Shown here: piece after piece, positions 1-7,360 of the stretch
Numbering within the stretch: position 1 is the stretch's first letter
How the letters are laid out: every line of letters starts with the position of its first letter
Source of the DNA: CAYSCZ01 sp964429655
GTDB lineage: Bacteria > Bacteroidota > Bacteroidia > Cytophagales > Cyclobacteriaceae
DNA: 11,151 nucleotides
Direction of reading: 5' to 3'
Assembly: GCA_964429655.1 (NCBI GenBank)
Contig: CAYSCZ010000087.1
Span: 1-11,151, forward strand
Program-made: the position numbers and the translations under genes
Notes under the pieces: generated by a model
What the model saw: only the letters and a program-made list of their open reading frames with translations
The model's database searches: none
Told to the model about the DNA's origin: nothing

Positions 1-7
1 ACTTAGG

Positions 8-38
8 TCGAGGAGGCATAGCATCGCTATGGAGACGA
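8..38. repeat. Interrupted palindrome, possible REP-like hairpin
   Basis: A perfect 6-base inverted repeat, CATAGC (17-22) and GCTATG (26-31), is separated by the 3-base loop ATC. Outer arms TCG (8-10) and CGA (36-38) can also pair across an asymmetric internal bulge (AGGAGG against GAGA). The shape resembles short REP-type hairpins found between bacterial genes, sometimes together with IS200-like REP-associated transposases. Only one copy lies in the window and no transposase is visible, so repeat status is unproven. No T-run follows on either strand, which argues against an intrinsic terminator. Confidence 0.3.
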
Positions 39-195
39 GCCAATAACATGTTAAGGGTCTGATTTGAAGTGATTTAACCATGTAATAGAAAGTCTAATGA
101 CAATTCTGGGTTTAATGCCATTTTGTGTAGTTAACTATAAATTCATTGTGAGGGGCAACCTCCGCGCTGTCTGCTTATGGATGCTTCACTCAATT

Positions 196-906
196 TCAAT
201 TCATTATATCATCAATTTCCGATAGTATGGATCGTATCTTATCCTCATCCGGTATAGTTTCCCCGCCCATTCCTAAGGGAAGGTCGTTCTCTGATTTTTT
301 TCCAATACTAAAATGCAGGGCATCAACACCAGCAGAAGCAATTGCAACCGCATTGGCTTTGTCAACTCCTCCACCCGCCATTATCTGGATCCTCCCTTTT
401 GATATTTGTATTAATTTTCGAATACCATTCAATCCGGCAATTGCTTTGTCTTGATGGCCGGAGGTGAGAAGCCTGTCAAATCCAAGCTCAATGACTGTTT
501 CTAAACCCGTTTCAGGATGATTGGTATAATCAAAAGCACGATGAAAGGTAACCTCCAGGCCCAATGATTTGGAAAGTTCTATCAATTTAAGGTTTTGAGA
601 TACATCAATCTCATTTTCCATGTTGAGCACACCAAATACCACGCCTTTGGCTTTTTGTTTAGCGGCTTCTCTCATATCGTCCATCATTATTTCAATTTCC
701 TTTTTGCTATAAATGAATCCACCTGGCCGGGGCCTTATGAGCACATGTGCTTCAGGGCTATTTATTGCCGAACATGCCTTTATTAAACCGAATGAGGGTG
801 TTAAACCACCCATGGAAAGCGCAGAACATACCTCTATTCGCTTCACACCATATTTATTAGCAGTCAATGCATCTTCAATTGTTTGTATACAGCATTCAAC
901 ATCCAT
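196..906 (-). CDS. cutC: CutC family protein (putative copper homeostasis protein)
   Basis: This is a full-length 236-residue CutC-family TIM barrel, close to the usual size of about 240-250. Family landmarks appear in order: RIEVCSALSMGGLTPS (23-38), LIRPRPGGFIYS (56-67), GVVFGVL (88-94), FHRAFD (121-126), LLTSGHQ (146-152), IMAGGG (175-180) and HFS (198-200). The start is chosen because the family begins with the first beta strand (here MDVECC) straight after the initiator; no signal peptide is present, so it should be cytosolic. CutC was named for copper tolerance in E. coli, but the direct copper role is disputed and the enzymatic activity, if any, is unknown. It is transcribed away from the amino-sugar operon, with 154 bases between the start codons. 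No Shine-Dalgarno sequence is obvious. The family call is firm; the function and any link to the neighbouring operon are not. Confidence 0.93.
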   Translation of the reverse strand: MDVECCIQTIEDALTANKYGVKRIEVCSALSMGGLTPSFGLIKACSAINSPEAHVLIRPRPGGFIYSKKEIEIMMDDMREAAKQKAKGVVFGVLNMENEIDVSQNLKLIELSKSLGLEVTFHRAFDYTNHPETGLETVIELGFDRLLTSGHQDKAIAGLNGIRKLIQISKGRIQIMAGGGVDKANAVAIASAGVDALHFSIGKKSENDLPLGMGGETIPDEDKIRSILSEIDDIMN

Positions 907-992
907 AGGTCAAAAGCAACTTTCGTGTGGTGGTTTTTTAAAAATGTTTAATATATCCTCCCAATTTGTGAAAAAACCAATATTTTTCGACA

Positions 993-1019
993 TTGAAATT
1001 TATCTTATTTAATAAATTG
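993..1019 (+). promoter_or_regulatory. Weak candidate Bacteroidota-type promoter for the operon
   Basis: TTG at 993-995 and TAAATTG at 1013-1019 are separated by 17 bases. They resemble the Bacteroidota -33 (TTG) and -7 (TAnnTTTG) elements, with the second lacking one T of the consensus. If used, transcription would start near 1025 and leave a leader of about 35 bases before the ATG at 1061. The intergenic region is very AT-rich, so chance matches are expected. No operator-like palindrome was recognised in 907-1060. Confidence 0.25.
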
Positions 1020-1060
1020 TTAATATCCAAAATTAAAATAGGACCTAAACCTAACACATT

Positions 1061-2113
1061 ATGAAACAAAGAAGAGCTTTTCTTAAAGATGCCGTAAAAA
1101 AAACAGCCGGTATAAGTTTAATGGCCAGCTATCCCGGGATTTTCTATTCTTGTGGCCCCGGTAAAAAGAACTCAGAAGAAGCCGCAAAGGAAGTGGTAGA
1201 AGAAGTTGAGCAGTCACTATTTTTTGATATTTCCCTTGCTCAGTGGAGCCTTAACCGTTCCATTTTTGGCAAATCAAGAGAACTCAGTTGGCAGGAATTC
1301 GGAAATAGGCTTCAGAATGATCCCGATTCCTTGTTACAGGGCGAAATTGATCCTATGGAATTTCCTGCCATTGCCAAAGAGCGCTACGGGATTACCGGAG
1401 TGGAATATGTGAATACATTCTACTTTTCCAAAGCAAAAGATATGGACTATTTGGGTCAGTTGAAACAAAGGTGTGAGGATGCTGGTGTGCAAAGTGTTTT
1501 GATTATGGTTGACGCAGAGGGAAGCCTAGGAGCCCTGGATGATGATGAAAGAAAAGTTTCGGTTGAAAACCATTATAAATGGGTAGATGCGGCTAAGTTC
1601 TTGGGGTGCCATTCTATTAGGGTAAATGCCAGGGGAAATGGTACGGCAGATGAAGTTAAATCTGCAGCAGTGCAAGGTTTGGGGAGTCTTAGTGAATATG
1701 GTGCTCAAAATGGCATCGGAATCATTGTTGAAAATCATGGAGGTTATTCTTCGGATGGCAAATGGTTGAGTGACGTGATGAAGCAAGTAAATAATGAATA
1801 TTGTGGCACGTTGCCGGATTTTGGGAATTTCTGTATAGAGGGATCTGACGATGGCTGTGCAAAAGCTTATGATCGATATCAAGGTTTAAAAGAATTAATG
1901 CCGTATGCTAAGGGTGTGAGTGCGAAGACCAATATGTTTGATGAGCAGGGCAATGAAAGAAATATTGATTATAGACGAATGATGCAAATTGTAAAAGACC
2001 ATGGTTATACAGGTTTTGTGGGTATAGAATATGAAGGGCAGGAGATCAGTGAGGATGAAGGCATTAAAGCCACTATGGAACTATTAAAAAAAGTGGGCAT
2101 GGAGGTTTCCTGA
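1061..2113 (+). CDS. Tat-exported sugar phosphate isomerase/epimerase-like TIM-barrel protein
   Basis: The 350-residue product starts with a twin-arginine-like signal: QRRAFLK at residues 3-9, a modest hydrophobic stretch, then Cys31 in FYSCG, which could be an imperfect lipobox. It is predicted to act outside the cytoplasm, perhaps membrane-anchored; the residues after Cys31 (GPGKKN) do not look like a Bacteroidota surface-export signal. Residues 53-345 fit the xylose-isomerase-like/AP endonuclease 2 barrel. Likely divalent-metal ligands are Glu115 (GVEYVN), Glu224 (VENHGG), Asp253 (LPDFGNF) and Glu323 (GIEYEG). Such exported barrels in Bacteroidota often sit beside Gfo/Idh/MocA oxidoreductases, and some relatives act on 3-keto-sugars as isomerases or beta-eliminating lyases. 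It opens the rightward run, 14 bases before the acyltransferase gene. Fold and export are well supported; the reaction is inferred from neighbours. Confidence 0.85.
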   Translation: MKQRRAFLKDAVKKTAGISLMASYPGIFYSCGPGKKNSEEAAKEVVEEVEQSLFFDISLAQWSLNRSIFGKSRELSWQEFGNRLQNDPDSLLQGEIDPMEFPAIAKERYGITGVEYVNTFYFSKAKDMDYLGQLKQRCEDAGVQSVLIMVDAEGSLGALDDDERKVSVENHYKWVDAAKFLGCHSIRVNARGNGTADEVKSAAVQGLGSLSEYGAQNGIGIIVENHGGYSSDGKWLSDVMKQVNNEYCGTLPDFGNFCIEGSDDGCAKAYDRYQGLKELMPYAKGVSAKTNMFDEQGNERNIDYRRMMQIVKDHGYTGFVGIEYEGQEISEDEGIKATMELLKKVGMEVS

Positions 2114-2127
2114 TTTACCGTTTTTAA

Positions 2128-3222
2128 ATGGAAGCCAAGCCTCAGAATCTAAGTTCAAAGCGATTAATTTCCCTGGATGCCTTCCGGGGACTTACCATTG
2201 CCGGGATGATCATCGTGAACAATCCCGGTTCATGGAGCCACCTCTATCCACCATTAGCCCATGCCGAGTGGCATGGCATTACCCCTACAGATTTTGTTTT
2301 TCCATTTTTCCTGTACATTGTTGGGGTATCTATTGTGCTGGCATACACCAAGAGGATAGCTGCAAATGTAACCCAAAGGGAATTAGTGATTAAGATTATA
2401 AAACGCTCATTGATAATATTTGCGCTGGGTATTTTTCTAAATCTTTTTCCTCATTTTAACTTTTCCGAACTTAGGATTCCAGGTGTTCTTCAGCGCATTT
2501 CACTTGTATTCCTGGCATGTTCTTTAATTTTTATAAACTATAAATGGAAGGCACAGGCAGTGATCGGTGCGGTTTTACTTATTGGTTATTGGTTGATCAT
2601 GTCATTTATTCCAGTGCCGGGTGAAGGTAAAACCATGTTGGATCCCGGCAAAAATATTGCAGCCTGGTTGGATGGCTTAATCATCCCCGGAAAAATGTGG
2701 CAGGGCACTTGGGACCCTGAAGGCCTTCTCAGTACTTTACCGGCTATCGCAACCGGGATTACAGGGATGCTGATAGGGAAAATTTTGATCAATAAAGAAC
2801 TGAGCCTGGCGAATAAAGCCATGTGGATCTTTTTTGCAGGATTTTGTGCCCTGGTAACAGGTGAATTGTGGGGCTATACTTTCCCAATTAATAAAAATAT
2901 TTGGACCAGCTCTTATGTCCTCTATACCTCGGGTCTTGCTTCCCTGTTTTTAGCATCATTTATCGTCATAATTGACATTTTAGGCCAAACCAACTGGTCA
3001 AGGTTTGGAATTATTTATGGTGCCAATGCCATCACGGTATATGTCTTATCCGGGATTCTGCCAACTTTTACCAATGGAATAAAAGGATTCTTTTTTGATC
3101 AGCTGGTGGATGTTGGGTTGGCGCCACAATTTACTTCTTTAATATGGGCAATATTGTACTGCTTGCTTTGCTTTATCCCTGCTTATATTTTATACAGAAA
3201 AAAAATATTTATTAAAGTCTAA
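2128..3222 (+). CDS. HGSNAT/NagX-like transmembrane acyltransferase (DUF5009/DUF1624 type)
   Basis: This 364-residue membrane protein has about ten hydrophobic segments and no cleavable signal. Motifs shared with lysosomal heparan-alpha-glucosaminide N-acetyltransferase and bacterial NagX are visible: SLDAFRGL (15-22), HAEWHGITPTDFVFPFFLY (45-63), RIPGVLQRI (116-124), WDPEGLLSTLPA (195-206) and KNIWTSSYVLYTSG (256-269). His45 occupies the position of the loop histidine thought to carry the acetyl group in HGSNAT. HGSNAT uses cytosolic acetyl-CoA to N-acetylate terminal glucosamine on the far side of the membrane; nagX is found in bacterial GlcNAc utilisation loci. A matching role here would be N-acetylation of an amino sugar in the periplasm before import. 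It lies between the two predicted exported enzymes, with gaps of 14 and 17 bases. Family placement is strong; the acetyl donor and acceptor are inferred. Confidence 0.88.
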   Translation: MEAKPQNLSSKRLISLDAFRGLTIAGMIIVNNPGSWSHLYPPLAHAEWHGITPTDFVFPFFLYIVGVSIVLAYTKRIAANVTQRELVIKIIKRSLIIFALGIFLNLFPHFNFSELRIPGVLQRISLVFLACSLIFINYKWKAQAVIGAVLLIGYWLIMSFIPVPGEGKTMLDPGKNIAAWLDGLIIPGKMWQGTWDPEGLLSTLPAIATGITGMLIGKILINKELSLANKAMWIFFAGFCALVTGELWGYTFPINKNIWTSSYVLYTSGLASLFLASFIVIIDILGQTNWSRFGIIYGANAITVYVLSGILPTFTNGIKGFFFDQLVDVGLAPQFTSLIWAILYCLLCFIPAYILYRKKIFIKV

Positions 3223-3239
3223 TCATAAAAAAATTTGTT

Positions 3240-4628
3240 ATGTCTAAAAATAAAAATCACAGGAGATCATTTCTGAAAAAACTGACCGGAACAGCACTTC
3301 TTACCACAGCCGGCTCTCAAATAATCATGGGAAATAGTAAAATTCGAATGATTAAAGAGCAATCGCACAAACGCTTTGCTGCTAATGATAATGTGCAGAT
3401 AGCGGCTATTGGCATGGGAATCATGGGGTTTAATAACGTAGCCACAGCTTTAAAAGTACCGGGGGTAAAATTAGTTGCAGCCTGCGATCTTTATGAGGGC
3501 CGATTAAAACGAACACAGGAAGTACATGGGAAAGACATAGATACCACCATGGGCTATAAAGACATTCTTGATCGCTCGGACGTTGACGCGGTACTTATTT
3601 CAACATCTGATCATTGGCATGATAAAATTGCCATTGAAGCCATGAACAAAGGAAAGGCTGTTTATTGTGAGAAACCTGTGGTTCAAAATCTTGGTGAGGG
3701 CCTTCCGGTGGTTCAAGCTGCCAAAAAGAACAATGCCATCATGCAGGTAGGTAGCCAGTTCGTCAGCAATATTGTGTATCACAAGGCTAAGGAGCTTTAT
3801 GAGGCCGGGGAAATTGGCGATTTGATCCTCGTTGATGCTAAATATGACAGAAACTCTGCCAATGGTGCCTGGCAATATCCCATTCCACTCGATGCTTCAG
3901 AGAAAACAGTAGACTGGAAGCGATTCTTAGGTGATGCACCAAAAAAAGATTTCGATGCCACCCGCTTTTTCAGGTGGAGAAACTATCAGGATTATGGTAC
4001 CGGTGTTTCTGGAGATTTATTCGTTCACTTATTTTCAGGGTTACACCTTATCATTAGTTCTAATGGTCCGAATAAAATATTCTCTACCGGAGGGTTGAGA
4101 TACTGGACGGATGGAAGGGATGTGCCGGATGTGATGATAGGATCGTTGAGCTATCCAAAAACGGATTCCCATCCTGCTTTTAACATGCAGATACGTGTGA
4201 ATTTCGCTGATGGAAGCGGTGGCGGACAGCAAGTGACTTTGATTGGTACTGAAGGGGCCATGACGTTAAGTAATACAGTTAAAGTAACTAAAAACACGCT
4301 AGAGACCATACCAACCTATGGGGGCTGGGATTCATATTTTACCTTTGACGAAGCCAATCAGAAAAAATATGAGGAATGGCATAAAAAGAAATACCCCCAG
4401 AATGTTAGACAGTCGAGTGAGGGTGAAGTAACATATGCGCCTCCGGCAGGCTATGACTTCCATCTTGACCATCATATGAATTTCTTTAACGCTGTGAGAA
4501 CTGGTGAAAAGGTTGTAGAAGATGCAGCGTACGGTTTCAGGGCCGCTGCACCGGCACTGGCTTCAAACACCAGCTATTTTGAAAATAGAATAGTAAACTG
4601 GGATCCTGATAACATGAAAGAAGCTTAA
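3240..4628 (+). CDS. Tat-exported Gfo/Idh/MocA family oxidoreductase
   Basis: The product (462 residues) begins with a twin-arginine signal, RRSFLKK at 8-14, followed by a short hydrophobic region to about residue 31. A Rossmann domain follows, with the nucleotide-binding loop GMGIMG (58-63), an acidic strand end CDL (82-84) and the family motif CEKPV (143-147), whose Lys145 is typically catalytic. The C-terminal alpha/beta domain carries GDLFVHLFSGLH (258-269), with His263 and His269 near the expected substrate site. Members oxidise or reduce sugars and cyclitols with NAD(P); an exported member must carry a tightly held cofactor, as in Zymomonas glucose-fructose oxidoreductase, or be reoxidised by a partner. 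It differs from GH109 glycosidases, which share this fold but lack the standard EKP lysine. Its partner is probably the exported TIM-barrel protein two genes upstream, suggesting keto-sugar chemistry. The substrate is unknown. Confidence 0.9.
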   Translation: MSKNKNHRRSFLKKLTGTALLTTAGSQIIMGNSKIRMIKEQSHKRFAANDNVQIAAIGMGIMGFNNVATALKVPGVKLVAACDLYEGRLKRTQEVHGKDIDTTMGYKDILDRSDVDAVLISTSDHWHDKIAIEAMNKGKAVYCEKPVVQNLGEGLPVVQAAKKNNAIMQVGSQFVSNIVYHKAKELYEAGEIGDLILVDAKYDRNSANGAWQYPIPLDASEKTVDWKRFLGDAPKKDFDATRFFRWRNYQDYGTGVSGDLFVHLFSGLHLIISSNGPNKIFSTGGLRYWTDGRDVPDVMIGSLSYPKTDSHPAFNMQIRVNFADGSGGGQQVTLIGTEGAMTLSNTVKVTKNTLETIPTYGGWDSYFTFDEANQKKYEEWHKKKYPQNVRQSSEGEVTYAPPAGYDFHLDHHMNFFNAVRTGEKVVEDAAYGFRAAAPALASNTSYFENRIVNWDPDNMKEA

Positions 4629-4639
4629 CCAGCCTCGCG

Positions 4640-5569
4640 ATGGCCTATCTGATTTTTATTCCAATGATATGGATAACATTGATGACTACACCAGATGATA
4701 GAAAAATATATCATTCTGACCAGCAGGAAATTATTAGCCGGTTAGAAATTCTGGATGTGCGTTCAGGGGAGCGATCTTCACTTTTTGAATTAGATGGACA
4801 TCTGGAGGCTCCCAACTGGACTCCGGATGGGCATTATCTAATCTATAACAGTGAAGGAAGTTTGTATAGAATTCCTGTAACTGGTGGCTCACCTTCAAAG
4901 ATTAACACTGGATTTGCCAACCGTTGTAATAATGATCATGGTATAACCGCTGATGGTAAGACGTTGATTATCAGTCATAATCATGAAACTAAGGGTTCTT
5001 TGATTTACAGGTTGCCCATTGAAGGCGGCATTCCTGAATTAATTACCCCAAAAGGACCATCCTATTGGCATGGTGTTTCTCCGGATGGAAAAAACATCAC
5101 TTATTGCGCCAGAAGGAACGATGAATATGATGTCTACATTAAACCCATTGAGGGAGGAGAGGAAAGACGATTAACTGAATCAAGAGGATTGGACGATGGA
5201 CCGGAATATTCACCTGATGGACGATACATTTATTTTAACTCAGCCCGGACCGGTACTATGCAGATCTGGAGAATGACCAGTAAAGGCGAAGATCAAATCC
5301 AGATAACTTTTGATAAATTTAATGACTGGTTTGCCCATCCATCACCGGATGGTAAAAAATTAATTTTCTTATCCTATCTTCCGGAAGTGGAGGCCCAGGA
5401 TCATCCCCCAAATAAAAAGGTCATGCTACGGATGATAAACCTGGAAGCGGGTGGTGAACCTAAAAAATTAATTGACTTGTTTGGTGGTCAGGGCACTATT
5501 AATGTGCCATCCTGGGATCCAACCAGTGAACGTGTTGCTTTTGTTAGTTATGAATTATTAGAAAATTAA
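4640..5569 (+). CDS. TolB-like six-bladed beta-propeller protein
   Basis: This 309-residue protein is built from PD40/WD40-like blades. Recognisable repeats include APNWTPDGHYLIYN (57-70), HGITADGKTLIISHN (100-114), HGVSPDGKNITYC (144-156), GPEYSPDGRYIYFNSARTG (187-205), HPSPDGKKLIFLSY (233-246) and VPSWDPTSERVAFVSYE (289-305), consistent with one propeller. It is much shorter than true TolB and lacks that protein's N-terminal domain; related stand-alone propellers occur in carbohydrate loci, and some lyases share this fold. Localisation is uncertain: residues 1-15 are hydrophobic but lack the basic residues of a normal signal peptide, and Met15 (4682) is a plausible alternative start giving a cytosolic protein. 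The gene starts 11 bases after the oxidoreductase, and its stop overlaps the next start by one base (TAATG), suggesting coupled translation with the creatininase-family enzyme. No catalytic function can be assigned. Confidence 0.82.
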   Translation: MAYLIFIPMIWITLMTTPDDRKIYHSDQQEIISRLEILDVRSGERSSLFELDGHLEAPNWTPDGHYLIYNSEGSLYRIPVTGGSPSKINTGFANRCNNDHGITADGKTLIISHNHETKGSLIYRLPIEGGIPELITPKGPSYWHGVSPDGKNITYCARRNDEYDVYIKPIEGGEERRLTESRGLDDGPEYSPDGRYIYFNSARTGTMQIWRMTSKGEDQIQITFDKFNDWFAHPSPDGKKLIFLSYLPEVEAQDHPPNKKVMLRMINLEAGGEPKKLIDLFGGQGTINVPSWDPTSERVAFVSYELLEN

Positions 5570-6336
5570 TGAAGCCCAGACCCTATATTCTTGCAGAAAC
5601 CAATTGGAAAACTGTAAAATCAATCGATTATCAGTTGGCAGTTTTACCATGGGGAGCAACAGAAGCGCACAATTACCATCTTCCCTATGCTACTGATAAT
5701 ATCCAATGCGACCATATTGTTGAAAGAGCAGCGAAGATCGCCTGGCAAGCTGATGCCAAAGTAGTCATTTTACCCACCATCCCCTTTGGAGTAAATACCG
5801 GACAATTGGATGTGAAACTGGATATGAATGTAAACCCAAGTACCCAGTATGCAATACTGAATGATGTTATCGATGTGCTGGATCGACATGATATAAATAA
5901 ATTACTTGTTTTGAATGGCCATGGTGGAAATGATTTTAAGCAGATGCTCAGGGAGCTCGGAGCGGACTACCCTGATATGTTATTAACCGCATGCCATTGG
6001 TTTAGGGCAATTGATTGGAAAGATTATTTTACGGATGTTGGGGATCATGCGGGGGAAATGGAAACCAGTGTTATGATGCATATTGCGCCTGAAATTGTCC
6101 TTCCGCTTGATGAAGCCGGCGATGGGCATGCTAAAAAGTTTAAAGTAAAACCTTTAAATGAAGGCTGGGCTTGGGCAGAAAGGCAATGGTCAAAGGTAAC
6201 AGAAGATACCGGTATTGGGAATCCATGTAATGCTTCAGCAGAGAAAGGAGCGAAATATTTAAAAGCAGTTGTTGAGGCAATATCCAGCTTAATGATTGAC
6301 CTGAGTAAATGCGACCTAAAAGATCTGTATGAATAA
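5569..6336 (+). CDS. Creatininase family amidohydrolase, substrate unknown
   Basis: The 255-residue product has the size and motifs of the creatininase/ArfB/MftE superfamily, cytosolic metal-dependent hydrolases acting on cyclic or linear amides and, in a few members, on keto-sugar rings. Visible motifs are LPWGATEAHNYHLPYATD (26-43), giving likely metal ligands Glu32, His34 and Asp43; NGHGGN (116-121) with His118; and GDHAGEMETS (158-167) with Glu163. Authentic Pseudomonas creatininase has a metal-ligand glutamate inside its NGHYEN motif; here that position is glycine and the ligand is more likely Glu163, so creatinine is an improbable substrate. The start ATG overlaps the upstream stop by one base. 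In an amino-sugar operon it might hydrolyse an amide, lactam or ring-oxidised intermediate made by the exported enzymes. Family call firm, substrate open. Confidence 0.9.
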   Translation: MKPRPYILAETNWKTVKSIDYQLAVLPWGATEAHNYHLPYATDNIQCDHIVERAAKIAWQADAKVVILPTIPFGVNTGQLDVKLDMNVNPSTQYAILNDVIDVLDRHDINKLLVLNGHGGNDFKQMLRELGADYPDMLLTACHWFRAIDWKDYFTDVGDHAGEMETSVMMHIAPEIVLPLDEAGDGHAKKFKVKPLNEGWAWAERQWSKVTEDTGIGNPCNASAEKGAKYLKAVVEAISSLMIDLSKCDLKDLYE

Positions 6337-6356
6337 AAATAATAACTATTAATCAA

Positions 6357-7316
6357 TTGTCTGATAATTCTGAAATAGCCTTAGGAATAGATATTGGTGG
6401 TACCAGTACTAAAATGGGCCTGGTTACTCGTGATGGAAATGTATTAAGAAAAATCTCCATGCCCACAACCTCTCAGGATTTAAATCATTCATTTCTTGAT
6501 GATTTAAAAGACGCGATAAATAAACTGCTGGCTGAAAATAACTTCAAACTGTCAGGCATTGGTGTTGGCGTTCCCATGGCTAACAGCAAGTCAGGTACCG
6601 TTTCCAATGCTTCCAATCTTAAATGGGAGGGACAGGTTAACCTTAGGGACTTTATAGAGGATGCTTTTAAAGTGCCGGCATTTATAAATAATGATGCTAA
6701 TGTGGCGGCACTAGGTGAGAAGGTATATGGAGATGCCCAATCAATTGATGATTTTATTACCATCACCCTGGGTACAGGTGTGGGATGCGGAATAATTTCT
6801 GATGGACGATTAATCGAAGGGGCGAATTGTATAGCAGGAGAAATAGGTCATTCTATTATTCACCCCGGGGGAAGGTTATGTGGTTGTGGACGAAGAGGTT
6901 GTCTGGAAACTTATGTGTCAGCAGTTGGTATTCGGCGTACAGTAAATATTCTGATTGGGAGGGACAATTATATTTTTTCTAAGCTTTCCAAACTGCCTTA
7001 TGAGGAACTAAACGCAGAAAAAATTTATAATGCAGCAGCAGATGGTGATCAATTAGCGCAGGAAGCATTTAGGACCACCGGGGAGACACTGGGATTACAA
7101 CTCGCCAATCTGGTACTTTTTTCTAATCCCAAAGTAATCTATCTGATGGGTGGGCTGACAAAAGCAGGTGATTTAATTTTTGAACCTACAAGAAAGGCGA
7201 TGGAAGAAAATTTATTGAAAGGATTTCAGGGAACAGTAGAAATATTGCCCTCTAAGCTAACTGACAACAATAGTTCGATACTTGGTGCAAGCGCACAGGT
7301 ATGGCAATCAATATAA
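6357..7316 (+). CDS. ROK family sugar kinase (glucokinase/N-acetylhexosamine kinase-like)
   Basis: This complete 319-residue ROK kinase should phosphorylate an imported hexose or N-acetylhexosamine with ATP in the cytosol. The phosphate-binding loop is GIDIGGTSTKMG (10-21); NNDANVAALGE (111-121) carries catalytic Asp113; TLGTGVGCGII (137-147) is the second ATP loop; GEIGH (161-165) supplies sugar-binding Glu162 and His165; CGCGRRGCLE (175-184) is the zinc site. There is no helix-turn-helix domain, so it is an enzyme rather than a NagC-type repressor. The chosen start is TTG at 6357: the upstream frame contains only ATT or ATA codons before a stop at 6330-6332, and the first in-frame ATG (residue 20) would remove the phosphate loop. 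The gene follows the creatininase gene by 20 bases. Position beside nagB favours an amino-sugar substrate, but sequence alone cannot separate this from glucose. Confidence 0.92.
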   Translation: MSDNSEIALGIDIGGTSTKMGLVTRDGNVLRKISMPTTSQDLNHSFLDDLKDAINKLLAENNFKLSGIGVGVPMANSKSGTVSNASNLKWEGQVNLRDFIEDAFKVPAFINNDANVAALGEKVYGDAQSIDDFITITLGTGVGCGIISDGRLIEGANCIAGEIGHSIIHPGGRLCGCGRRGCLETYVSAVGIRRTVNILIGRDNYIFSKLSKLPYEELNAEKIYNAAADGDQLAQEAFRTTGETLGLQLANLVLFSNPKVIYLMGGLTKAGDLIFEPTRKAMEENLLKGFQGTVEILPSKLTDNNSSILGASAQVWQSI

Positions 7317-7360
7317 TAGTTTAACAAACCAGATATAAAACAAAAAAACATAAACAAAAA

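Noticed and set aside
150..162. GAGG/CCTC hairpin downstream of cutC as its terminator
   Set aside because: The stem is only four base pairs and no T-run follows on the minus strand.
1028..1035. Perfect TAnnTTTG match (TAATTTTG) on the minus strand as a cutC promoter -7 box
   Set aside because: No TTG element lies 17-23 bases upstream on that strand; the nearest is about 30 bases away, inside the neighbouring gene. In such AT-rich DNA the match is probably chance.
1526..1882. Long antisense open frames inside the isomerase gene and other genes
   Set aside because: They lie opposite strongly conserved coding sequence and their translations resemble no known family.
3240..4628. Assignment as a GH109 alpha-N-acetylgalactosaminidase because of the Tat signal, Rossmann fold and amino-sugar context
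   Set aside because: The protein keeps the standard oxidoreductase CEKPV lysine motif and does not match the GH109 sequence pattern I know.
6357..7316. ROK protein as the NagC-type transcriptional repressor of the operon
   Set aside because: There is no N-terminal helix-turn-helix domain; the phosphate loop begins at residue 10.
7312..7317. TATAAT hexamer at the end of the ROK kinase gene as an internal promoter for the nagB fusion
   Set aside because: It overlaps the stop codon, has no -35 partner at suitable spacing, and Bacteroidota do not rely on this consensus.
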